The notes beneath the pieces are model-generated. The model saw only the letters and a program-made list of their open reading frames with translations, did not search any database and was not told where the DNA came from. From Timaviella sp038204505 (GTDB lineage Bacteria > Cyanobacteriota > Cyanobacteriia > Elainellales > Elainellaceae), in assembly GCA_038204505.1 (NCBI GenBank), contig JBBRCV010000149.1, positions 1 to 13,956 of the forward strand: a DNA stretch of 13,956 bases. The letters are read 5' to 3'. Every line of letters starts with the position of its first letter. The first letter of the stretch is position 1. The position numbers and the translations under genes were made by a program. Shown piece by piece: positions 1 to 5,372 of the stretch.

Positions 1-250
1 CTAGCGAGTTGGGTCGAGGTTTGGTGGGAAAGGCAGGATAGGAGAAAAAACTGTGCCACAGTTGGGAGTGTTCTTCTAGATCCTGTAGCACGCGCCCCAT
101 CGTCAGCGGATCGCGCTGTTGAAGTAGCAGTGCTGCCATCATTTCTTGGGCAGAGCAAGCATCCAGAGGAAGCTCGAAATCGAGGAGTCCCTCCTCTGCT
201 TCGTCATTTGCATCTTGTGGATCAAGCCAGGGGATCATAGGCAATTGCAT
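1..250 (-). CDS. Hypothetical protein, 3' end cut by window edge
   Basis: An ATG at 250 on the minus strand opens a frame with no stop for 83 codons, down to the left edge. The product begins MQLPMIPWLDPQDANDE. An acidic stretch (DANDEAEEGLLDFELPLDA) is followed by a helical segment (AQEMMAALLLQQRDPLTMGRVLQDLEEHSQLWHSFF). There is no signal peptide or membrane segment. No family was recognised. It lies on the same strand as the next two hypothetical genes to the right but is separated from them by about 140 bases. No good ribosome binding site precedes the ATG (the upstream bases read CCCCTTTGATTGATC). The call rests on the open frame and balanced composition only. Confidence 0.5.
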   Translation of the reverse strand, partial: MQLPMIPWLDPQDANDEAEEGLLDFELPLDACSAQEMMAALLLQQRDPLTMGRVLQDLEEHSQLWHSFFSYPAFPTKPRPNSL

Positions 251-390
251 GATCAATCAAAGGGGACGTTATGAGCATTGCACTTGAGTCGGGCGATCGC
301 AACCAATCGATGTTGGCACGACATCGATTTATGAAGCTGTTTCTGCAAGGGGCTGTCGCTGAAGACGCGATCGGTGAGCCAGTTAATTTT

Positions 391-858
391 CTATCGAGTT
401 CGAGTAGAAGGACGTGGTGGCAGTTGTGGGTGGAGTCGAGTGGAGGCAGAGGGAACGAAGCCTAGTTCTGCTGCTTTCTCAGGACATAACGTTTGGAAGT
501 AACAAAAGTACGGCTGGGACTGTAAGTAGAGTTCTCCGACCGCTCCTGTTAACTCGCACGTTTGCAGTGAACGAAGGCGAGTCGCTTCAATCAAATATTC
601 CACATTCCAAATCTTAGGTTCAGTATAAAAGCGCAATTCCCCGAGCTTCTGCTTGACTTGAACCGCCATCAAATTGCTTGCTTCAAAATGCTGTTGACCA
701 TACACCTCGATCTGTTCAGATAATTCCCAAATCAACCGAAACCAACCATCGCCACAGTCAAACCCGTAGCACATGGAATTTTGAGTGGCAGGGAGGTGTC
801 GTCCTCGGTAAAGATGATCAAATCGCTCATACAGTCGAGCGGTATTCTCGATGTTCAT
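391..858 (-). CDS. Conserved-looking hypothetical protein
   Basis: A soluble protein of about 155 residues with no function I can name. The centre has the aromatic, glycine-rich run SMCYGFDCGDGWFRLIWELSEQ, then a hydrophilic helix and QVKQKLGELRFY. This resembles small bacterial proteins of unknown function with a CGDGW core. Several cysteines occur in the C-terminal half (QTCELTG, YFCYFQTLC), which could bind metal, but the spacing is not diagnostic. The ATG at 858 was chosen because GGAGG lies five bases before it. The frame can extend to a TTG at 870, but that codon sits inside the Shine-Dalgarno region. The shorter plus-strand frames at 271-465, 414-617 and 678-875 are taken as shadows. 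Confidence 0.7.
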   Translation of the reverse strand: MNIENTARLYERFDHLYRGRHLPATQNSMCYGFDCGDGWFRLIWELSEQIEVYGQQHFEASNLMAVQVKQKLGELRFYTEPKIWNVEYLIEATRLRSLQTCELTGAVGELYLQSQPYFCYFQTLCPEKAAELGFVPSASTRLHPQLPPRPSTRTR

Positions 859-1035
859 CCATTCCTCCAACGTGATGCGATCGCTCTCTTCTCGGTATCA
901 GTTTGGTGCTGCAATAGCAGTTGTCTAAAGTCTCTGTTGGTGAGCCGATTGTTGAGCAAACTCAAACCAACGCAGCCAGATTTGCCTACTTCGACTGATC
1001 GATTAGGATTACCTATTTCCCTAGTTCACAATCCA

Positions 1036-1299
1036 TCAAAAGCTTTCACAGCGGTCTTGCCACAGCACTTCGTAGATGCCGCGCTTGAGTGCCTCATACG
1101 CCTGCTGGCGTTGCTGCTGGGTAATTTGTGACTGCTCATCGATGAGGGCAGAAGTAAGTCCCATTGGCATGAGCCGAGCGCGGAATTGTTCGGGCGGCTC
1201 AGGGTAAACATGGTACTTCGACCTGAGTAACGCCAGCACGTCCTGCGCTACTTGATCGATCTCAGCATCAGTTGGCGGTCTTGCACCTTCACAAGCCAT
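1036..1299 (-). CDS. Small hypothetical protein, 87 aa
   Basis: An 87-residue soluble, helix-rich protein: MACEGARPPTDAEIDQVAQDVLALLRSKY..., then a proline-rich turn (HVYPEPPEQFRARL), and a second helical half (DEQSQITQQQRQQAYEALKRGIYEVLW). No family was recognised and no catalytic motif is visible. The start is well supported, since GAGGAG lies six bases before the ATG on the minus strand. The 177-base gap before the next minus-strand gene contains a stop-terminated run (...QIWLRWFEFAQQSAHQQRL) without a usable start, possibly the remnant of another small gene. The overlapping plus-strand frame at 781-1131 is low-complexity in its translation and is rejected. Confidence 0.7.
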   Translation of the reverse strand: MACEGARPPTDAEIDQVAQDVLALLRSKYHVYPEPPEQFRARLMPMGLTSALIDEQSQITQQQRQQAYEALKRGIYEVLWQDRCESF

Positions 1300-1747
1300 C
1301 GTTATCTCCTCAACAAATATTGGGAATCATCAGTTTGCCAGCAGGTGAATAGCGTCACCCTAACCCTAATAACCTGCGATCGCCAAGTCAAGTGAAATCA
1401 ATTAAATCCCTTTGCACCTGCACTCATCTGTAGTAGACAGCCATAGGATTAAGCTGCACTTATTTAAGAGGGTATCCTCAGTTTTTGCAAGTGGCGATCG
1501 CCCATGGATGTCGTGATGACAGAGATTGGCGAAGTAGAAATTACTCTCACTAGAAACACAACTTCTCTGTCACCGAATGCTTGTGCTTCCAATCGAAGCT
1601 GAAAAAGTTATGCTTCTAGTACTCAAGAAATGAGACTGATCTAAGATGATGAAGGAATGCTAGTTTGATTCCTCATCTTTAGTTAGAGCGGGATTCATTA
1701 TCACCAGTCATTGCTCAAGCCACTGCACTCGTCACTGTCTTAACCCT
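1300..1747. other. Intergenic spacer with two isolated end-type repeats
   Basis: There is no convincing gene in these 448 bases; the best frame is a 32-codon ORF at 1504-1602. Two sites related to the repeats farther right are visible. One is GGAATCATCAGTTTGCCAGC at 1323-1342 on the plus strand. The other is GAAAAAGTTATGCTTC at 1601-1616, the inverse orientation. The inverse complement of 1579-1620 matches the plus strand at 3251-3297 over about 45 positions with several differences. HIP1 octamers lie at about 1376 and 1492. Confidence 0.5.
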
Positions 1748-1936
1748 ATGAATACAAAAGAGCTGATTATTGAAGAACTCAACCAACTCCCTGAAACGCT
1801 ATTGCCACAGGTGCTAGAATCCATTCGTCAACTAAACAATTCTGAGCGAGAAATCGCAAAGGAGCAGGTTTGGCAAACTTATCTAGAATCAGAGCGAGAG
1901 AACGAGGAGGTTTATCAGCATCTTGCCAACTCCTAA
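1748..1936 (+). CDS. Antitoxin of a Doc-type toxin-antitoxin pair
   Basis: A 62-residue protein beginning MNTKELIIEELNQLPETLLPQVLESIRQL. The N-terminal half matches the pattern of short cyanobacterial antitoxins of the DUF2281 type (KELIIEELNQLPE followed by a helix of alternating hydrophobics). The C-terminal half is highly charged (SEREIAKEQVWQTYLESERENEEVYQHL), as expected for a disordered tail that wraps a toxin. The function is inferred mainly from its neighbour, because the downstream Fic/Doc frame overlaps its stop codon by 14 bases in a different frame. Such an antitoxin would neutralise the toxin and probably bind its own promoter with it. No classic Phd N-terminal motif was identified, so the antitoxin family assignment is tentative. 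Confidence 0.7.
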   Translation: MNTKELIIEELNQLPETLLPQVLESIRQLNNSEREIAKEQVWQTYLESERENEEVYQHLANS

Positions 1937-2318
1937 ATTTCTGGATGTGGAAGATGTCCTGCGAATTCATCAACGGCAGATCCAAAAGTTTGGCGGCACG
2001 TCCGGCATTCGCGATTTAGGACTGTTGGAGTCTGCCTTGTCTCAACCACAAGCAACGTTCTCAGGTGAGCTACTTCATGCAACAGTTTGGGAGCAAGCCG
2101 CAGCTTACCTGTTTCATCTAGCCTTGAATCACCCGTTTTTAGATGGCAACAAACGCACTGCTTTTGCAGTGATGGACACGTTTTTACGATTAAACAGGTT
2201 TGTCCTGAATCTGAGTCAAGCTCAAAAATACGAGTTCGTTATTCGAGTTGTGGAAGGAAAGCTGAGCAAAGAAGATCTAGCAAGCTATCTTGAAAAATCC
2301 TCAATCCCCTCTTCCTAA
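1923..2318 (+). CDS. doc: Doc-type Fic-fold toxin
   Basis: A 131-residue protein, the usual length for Doc toxins. The Fic signature HPFLDGNKRT starts at His70 and carries the catalytic His, the phosphate-binding loop Gly-Asn and the Arg. Upstream is the typical Doc N-terminus FLDVEDVLRIHQRQIQKFGGTSGIRDLGLLESALSQPQATF. Known Doc proteins phosphorylate elongation factor EF-Tu and stop translation, whereas other Fic proteins transfer AMP, so the reaction here is inferred from similarity. The start is a TTG at 1923, eleven to twelve bases after GAGGAGG, inside the end of the antitoxin gene. The overlap points to translational coupling. All core motif residues are intact, so the toxin is probably active. 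Confidence 0.88.
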   Translation: MPTPKFLDVEDVLRIHQRQIQKFGGTSGIRDLGLLESALSQPQATFSGELLHATVWEQAAAYLFHLALNHPFLDGNKRTAFAVMDTFLRLNRFVLNLSQAQKYEFVIRVVEGKLSKEDLASYLEKSSIPSS

Positions 2319-2644
2319 TCGGAAAAATCAGACTGACGGAACTGTGATGATTCCAAGTGGTAGCTACGGAAAAGTTATCGTTATAAAGGGCGTTTAGATC
2401 CTAGTTGCGAAGATTTCTGTCAGTTGAACGATAACTTTGCCGCAAGTGGAACCATAATTTTGCTGCAAGCAGGGCTAGACTTTCCTGTTTCCCGCAGTCC
2501 CGGTAGCTAGTTTTTCAGGCATTGAAAGCATGAGTTTGCCGATTCTTAAAAAAGGAACCATAAGTTTGCCAACAACCAGAGGTTCGATAACTCGCTAACC
2601 AACTTCCCTTTAGAATAGAATCACTCAGGAAAAAGGTCGTAACA
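2319..2644. repeat. Repeat-rich spacer: right end of one unit, left end of the next
   Basis: No gene was seen. The spacer contains GGAAAAGTTATCGTT at 2368-2382. It then holds sites in the opposite orientation: GAACGATAACTTTGCC (2426-2441), GGAACCATAATTTTGC (2448-2463), GCATGAGTTTGCC (2528-2540) and GGAACCATAAGTTTGCC (2554-2570). The first of these is the inverse of 2368-2382 with one difference. The arrangement looks like the right end of a left-hand element abutting the left end of a ParDE-bearing element. AGGAAAAAGG just before 2645 probably serves translation of parD. Confidence 0.65.
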
Positions 2645-2911
2645 ATGGATGTATTGCTAACGCCAGAGATTGAACGGTTCATTCGCAGTCAGGTGGAGAG
2701 CGGGAAATATGGCTCTGTTGCTGATGTGATTCAGGCAGGGATTCAGCTTCTGGAAGAACGTGACAGTATCTACAAAGGACGGTTTGAGGAACTGCGCCAA
2801 GAAGTTTCGATTGGAGTTGAGCAACTTGATCGGGGAGAACGGTTAGAGGGTAGGGCAGTGATTGAGGAACTGCGGCAGAAGAACCAGACCCGCAGGCAAG
2901 CTCAAGCATAG
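2645..2911 (+). CDS. parD: ParD/CopG-type antitoxin
   Basis: An 88-residue protein. The N-terminus (MDVLLTPEIERFIRSQVESGKYGSVADVIQAGIQLLEERD) has the ribbon-helix-helix pattern of ParD antitoxins: a short strand, a helix ending in SGKYGS, and a second helix starting SVADVIQAG. The charged C-terminus (FEELRQEVSIGVEQLDRGERLEGRAVIEELRQKNQ) is the toxin-wrapping part usual for this family. The stop codon is directly followed by the ATG of the toxin, with no base between them. ParD proteins bind DNA as dimers and repress their own operon together with ParE; this is known for the family and not tested here. The start follows AAAAGG at about eight bases. Confidence 0.87.
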   Translation: MDVLLTPEIERFIRSQVESGKYGSVADVIQAGIQLLEERDSIYKGRFEELRQEVSIGVEQLDRGERLEGRAVIEELRQKNQTRRQAQA

Positions 2912-3217
2912 ATGAGTAACTATTTTCTCTCACTCCAGGCTGTCATCGACCTGACAGAAATTAATGATTTTTTGTTTGCAGGCAATCAGGCAGCAGCAGA
3001 CACATTTTTAGATAAGATTAGCCAAAAGTTTGAGCAACTGGCTCAGTTTCCAAAAATGGGACGTAGGCGACATGAACTGTTGCCTTCACTCTGCAGCTTT
3101 CCGTTCCAAATTTATCTCATTTTCTACCGAGAAATTGAAGGCGGAGTTGAAATTGCGCGTGTCATCAGTGGCTATCGTGACTTGGAAGCACTCTTTTCTG
3201 AGCAGGATATGGAATGA
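2912..3217 (+). CDS. parE: ParE/RelE-superfamily toxin
   Basis: A 101-residue toxin of normal length. It has the family layout: N-terminal strand and helix (YFLSLQAVIDLTEINDFLFAGNQAAADTFLDKISQKFEQLAQFPKMGRRRHEL), then strands LCSFPFQIYLIFYREIEGGVEIARVISGYRDLEALF. The helix-loop FEQLAQFPKMGRRR and the ending IARVISGYRDLEALF are typical of ParE. Characterised ParE proteins poison DNA gyrase, while RelE relatives cleave mRNA at the ribosome; the target here cannot be told from sequence. The gene is immediately adjacent to parD and nothing suggests truncation. The plus-frame ORF at 3030-3254 is a shadow. Confidence 0.87.
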   Translation: MSNYFLSLQAVIDLTEINDFLFAGNQAAADTFLDKISQKFEQLAQFPKMGRRRHELLPSLCSFPFQIYLIFYREIEGGVEIARVISGYRDLEALFSEQDME

Positions 3218-3609
3218 GCTACGAAGACACGCAAGTAGTGAATCAAGAATCTAGAAGTATAAGTTTGTCAACTTGAATTAGAAGCATAATAGCGTTCCGG
3301 CGGCAAACTTATGCTGCTAACAGCAAATGACTGATGATAACTAGATGAAAACTGGAAGCATAAGTTTGCCAAACTTGATTGGAAGCATAAATAAAGATAT
3401 AGCGGCAAGTTTATAGCGGTTCCTTACCGAGTGCAGTACACTGGCTTTCAAATAAACCCTTATTTAGCAAGGATTTCAGGAATCAGTTTGCACCTTAGCG
3501 AACCGAGAACTGCTATATGCTTCCAATGACAATTTCCACTGTAGAATCTCAACCGTTCCCTGAAAATGTTAGGGTGCCATCGATGGAAAAGTTATCGTTC
3601 TATCAACAA
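3218..3609. repeat. Array of palindromic and direct repeats downstream of parE
   Basis: No gene was seen. Two related blocks occur. Block one, 3254-3317, has GAAGTATAAGTTTGTC, GAAGCATAA and CGGCAAACTTATGCTGC. Block two, 3354-3423, has GGAAGCATAAGTTTGCC, GGAAGCATAAA and GGCAAGTTTATAGCGGTTCC. Each block therefore contains a plus copy and a minus copy of one site. GGCAAACTTATGC (3302-3314) and GCATAAGTTTGCC (3358-3370) are a perfect 13-base inverted pair. ATATGCTTCC near 3516 and GGAAAAGTTATCGTTC at 3585-3600 complete the array and form the right end of the ParDE unit. Confidence 0.7.
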
Positions 3610-3960
3610 TCATTCTGATAATAAATCTTCCGACGGGTTTTCTAGAATGTCTTCGTCCTCAGCTTGCTCGGGCACTTCCGAGAGATCACACCACTCATTC
3701 AGCAAACTGTAAGGCAGGCGATCGCCATTGCACCACAGAAAATCGATCGTCGCGAGTCTCCGACAGTGGTAGGCGGGTGCCGGGCGACTTCCTACACCAC
3801 TGCTGAACCAGTGCGCCACCGTATGTCTCGTCACACCCACTAGGCGCGCAAGGTCAGGATAATCTAGTTCCCATCGTTGCAGGAATGCTTGCGGCGACAT
3901 CGGCGGCGGACAGTTTTTATAGCGCTCAAACAGTGTCCATTGATCATCGTCGGGATACAT
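3610..3960 (-). CDS. HTH protein, second copy of paired module (B1)
   Basis: A 116-residue protein. Residues 20-56 (MSPQAFLQRWELDYPDLARLVGVTRHTVAHWFSSG) contain a helix-turn-helix: DLARLVGV is the first helix and TRHTVAHWF the recognition helix, as in phage-repressor-like or XRE-like domains. The tail (EVPEQAEDEDILENPSEDLLSE) is strongly acidic. It is paralogous to the product of 4434-4703, sharing MSPxxFxxRW, TVxHWFSxGxGxRxxPA and FLxxN. Its start overlaps the stop of the upstream partner as TAATG, so the two are translationally coupled. It probably binds DNA, but whether it represses its own operon or does something else is unknown. No family name could be assigned. Confidence 0.75.
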   Translation of the reverse strand: MYPDDDQWTLFERYKNCPPPMSPQAFLQRWELDYPDLARLVGVTRHTVAHWFSSGVGSRPAPAYHCRRLATIDFLWCNGDRLPYSLLNEWCDLSEVPEQAEDEDILENPSEDLLSE

Positions 3961-4328
3961 TATGCCAGTCGCTCCAGAGTGAGCAATTGCAAGTCTGCCT
4001 CAAACGCCCAATCCGCCACGCCGTCGACATGTGAGGGACTGGTTTCATCAAGGGCAATCAGGTAGTGATAGCCCACTGCCTCTACGCTCACGCCCGTGGC
4101 ATAGACAAACCCGATAATCTTGCCAAATCCTTGGGTGGGGACTAATGCCCACTGCACTGTTTGGCCTACCTGAAACTTAGGCAGCATGAAATACTCAGGC
4201 AAGTCTGCGGTTAAGCCGATCGCCGTTGTCAGCGTTCGTGCCTCTGGTTGCACTGGGCAGGGTCTTGGAGAGGAAAATTGATGGTCAGCATCATTCATAT
4301 TGTTCAAAGGAGAGAAGGCTCTTGTCAT
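3960..4328 (-). CDS. Beta-rich protein, second copy of paired module (A1)
   Basis: A 122-residue protein of unknown function. From about residue 51 it reads KFQVGQTVQWALVPTQGFGKIIGFVYATGVSVEAVGYHYLIALDETSPSH, ending DWAFEADLQLL. The alternation of hydrophobic strands and glycine turns suggests a small SH3-like beta barrel (inference). It is paralogous to the 4690-4989 product: both share KFxxGxxVxW, VPTQxFG, Y.T..SV.A.G.HY.I.LD..SPS and FEADL.L. The first 45 residues are unlike its paralog and are low-complexity. Translation may start at 4328 (weak AGG five bases upstream) or at an internal ATG at 4298. A perfect 16-bp dyad lies 22 bases upstream. Confidence 0.7.
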   Translation of the reverse strand: MTRAFSPLNNMNDADHQFSSPRPCPVQPEARTLTTAIGLTADLPEYFMLPKFQVGQTVQWALVPTQGFGKIIGFVYATGVSVEAVGYHYLIALDETSPSHVDGVADWAFEADLQLLTLERLA

Positions 4329-4349
4329 TAAAGCCTGGGTTCACGATCG

Positions 4350-4365
4350 TGCCAAGGTCTTGGCA
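4350..4365. promoter_or_regulatory. Perfect 16-bp dyad, possible operator
   Basis: TGCCAAGGTCTTGGCA is perfectly self-complementary (seven-base arms, two-base centre). It lies between the end of the first paired module and the start of the second, 22 bases before the upstream start of A1. A two-base loop is too tight for a stable RNA hairpin and no T run follows. A dimeric protein-binding site is therefore likelier than a terminator. The HTH proteins of this operon are obvious candidates, but that is inference. Confidence 0.45.
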
Positions 4366-4433
4366 TTTATCCCTGTTGGAGCGCCAACTCAATTGTCAAA
4401 TCGACAACTTTAGCTGTTACAGTTCGTCATCCG

Positions 4434-4703
4434 CTAGTGACGGAATTGCCACAGATAATCGATCGCCTCACTATTGGCTAGTAGGAAGTCGGCGCTTGCC
4501 AGGAACTTCTGGTAACTTGCAGAGGGCGATCGTCGTCCTGACCCTTCGCTAAACCAGTGTTCAACCGTTGAGGTCGAACAATAGCAGATCTGGCTGATTT
4601 GGGAGTAGCTCAATGTCCAGCGGGCAATGAAGTCATGAGGGGAGAGTAGTGGCAGTGCTGAAAGCTGCTCTAACAGTTGAGCCTGAGTATTAGTCAGCCG
4701 CAT
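4434..4703 (-). CDS. HTH protein, first copy of paired module (B2)
   Basis: An 89-residue protein, MRLTNTQAQLLEQLSALPLLSPHDFIARWTLSYSQISQICYCSTSTVEHWFSEGSGRRSPSASYQKFLASADFLLAN... A helix-turn-helix spans roughly residues 32-52 (SYSQISQICYCSTSTVEHWF). It matches B1 over LSPxxFxxRW through HWFSxGxGxR and xFLxAN, but lacks B1's acidic tail. Its ATG follows AGGAG at a six-base spacing and overlaps the end of the upstream A2 gene by 14 bases, so the pair is coupled. DNA binding is inferred from the motif. No toxin or enzyme motif is visible in either partner, and I do not recognise the pair as a named system. Confidence 0.75.
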   Translation of the reverse strand: MRLTNTQAQLLEQLSALPLLSPHDFIARWTLSYSQISQICYCSTSTVEHWFSEGSGRRSPSASYQKFLASADFLLANSEAIDYLWQFRH

Positions 4704-4989
4704 CTGGATCTCCTAGTTGCTGATGCATCAACGCCAGATCCGCCTCGAAGCCACAGTCAGTTTTGCAGTGAGTAAAGGAGGGGCTATCGGGATCAAGTTG
4801 AATGGTGTAGTGCCAACCCAGCGCCTGTACACTGCCTTCTGTGCCATAAAAGTGCTCTACCACAGTGCCGAAGTCTTGAGTGGGCACACGGAACCAGTAG
4901 ACGCGATCGCCCAAGTTGAATTTAGCTAGTGTAAGCACTACTTCATCTTTTGCAAAGACAGTGGAATGAGAAGGCTGATAGCTAGACAT
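4690..4989 (-). CDS. Beta-rich protein, first copy of paired module (A2)
   Basis: A 99-residue protein, MSSYQPSHSTVFAKDEVV..., with the core KFNLGDRVYWFRVPTQDFGTVVEHFYGTEGSVQALGWHYTIQLDPDSPSF from residue 23 and CGFEADLALMHQQL near the end. It is clearly paralogous to A1, which shows that an A-B gene pair was duplicated in tandem to give the order A2-B2-A1-B1 on the minus strand. It is probably a small SH3-like barrel (inference from strand pattern). The duplicate copies have diverged strongly, so the duplication is old, or the two pairs arrived separately. The promoter should lie in 4990-5129, shared with the divergent gene at 5130. Confidence 0.75.
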   Translation of the reverse strand: MSSYQPSHSTVFAKDEVVLTLAKFNLGDRVYWFRVPTQDFGTVVEHFYGTEGSVQALGWHYTIQLDPDSPSFTHCKTDCGFEADLALMHQQLGDPDAAD

Positions 4990-5038
4990 AAATTGCTCAG
5001 AACGTATTTTAATTTATTATGCTCATCAAGATATTATG

Positions 5039-5077
5039 TGTCATTTGCCGCAAAATGTCACCTGTCGCAAAATGACA
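5039..5077. repeat. Three copies of a CGCAAAATGACA-type site in a divergent promoter region
   Basis: CCGCAAAATGTCA (5048-5060) and GTCGCAAAATGACA (5064-5077) are direct repeats. TGTCATTTGCC (5039-5049) is an inverted third copy, overlapping the first by two bases. The cluster lies between the minus-strand A2 gene and the plus-strand RHH-like gene. The pattern of TGTCA arms separated by short spacers resembles transposon-end or CAST-end sites of cyanobacteria, but it could equally be an operator for the RHH protein. Confidence 0.6.
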
Positions 5078-5129
5078 TAAGCTTAAAATGCCATGCGAAA
5101 ATTGAGCCTACTTAAAGGCTGCAATCGCT

Positions 5130-5372
5130 ATGGCTAATGAAGAAAAGAGGGAAATTCGCGGTAGATTACCCAGGTCGAAAAAGATAGAGCTTGATGTAGC
5201 TTGTGCTAGGCGAGAAATGAATCAGCAGCAAGGAGTCGAGGAAGCGATCGAATTCTGGTTAGGGATTCAAGATCAGATCGAAGTGCTGATCGATCTTTGT
5301 GAGTCAAAGGGTATCGAGCCTAAAACAGCTTTGCAGCAGGCAGTCGCTTTATGGCTAGAGAAGTACCGCTAG
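5130..5372 (+). CDS. Small ribbon-helix-helix-like protein
   Basis: An 80-residue protein, MANEEKREIRGRLPRSKKIELDVACARREMNQQQGVEEAIEFWLGIQDQIEVLIDLCESKGIEPKTALQQAVALWLEKYR. REIRGRLP could form the DNA-contacting strand, followed by two helices (SKKIELDVACARREM and QQQGVEEAIEFWL), which is the Arc/CopG-like order. A second, similar helix pair (IQDQIEVLIDLCESKG, EPKTALQQAVALWLEKY) follows. No toxin partner lies beside it on the same strand. A triple repeat 53 bases upstream of the start could be its operator. Start codon support is modest (AAAGG eleven bases before the ATG). The family assignment is inference from the secondary-structure pattern. Confidence 0.65.
   Translation: MANEEKREIRGRLPRSKKIELDVACARREMNQQQGVEEAIEFWLGIQDQIEVLIDLCESKGIEPKTALQQAVALWLEKYR

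Larger units (their letters stand above)
2418..3608. mobile_element. Putative non-autonomous Tn7-like unit carrying parDE
   Basis: Both termini read inward as TGT, six variable bases, then AACGATAACTTT: TGT at 2418 on the plus strand, and ACA ending at 3608 for the inverse. The inner bases remain related, with GTGGAACCATAATTTTG on the left against ATGGCACCCTAACATTTTC on the right. Further copies of GGAACCATAAGTTTGCC lie inside both ends, as the TnsB-binding sites of Tn7-like transposons do. No transposase lies inside, so movement would need a protein supplied in trans. No 5-bp target duplication is visible (ATTTC left, ATCAT right). The right terminus touches the stop codon of the neighbouring HTH gene. 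The assignment to the Tn7 superfamily is inference from end architecture. Confidence 0.55.

Noticed and set aside
781..1131. Plus-strand 116-codon frame
   Set aside because: It overlaps two minus-strand genes with good ribosome binding sites, and its translation lacks normal protein character.
2580..2600. GGTTCGATAACTC resembling a tRNA T-loop
   Set aside because: No acceptor stem, anticodon arm or D arm could be fitted around it.
4370..4430. TTGTC/GACAA motif run as another transposon end
   Set aside because: Arms of only five bases, no partner of opposite orientation, and it fits chance in a short spacer.
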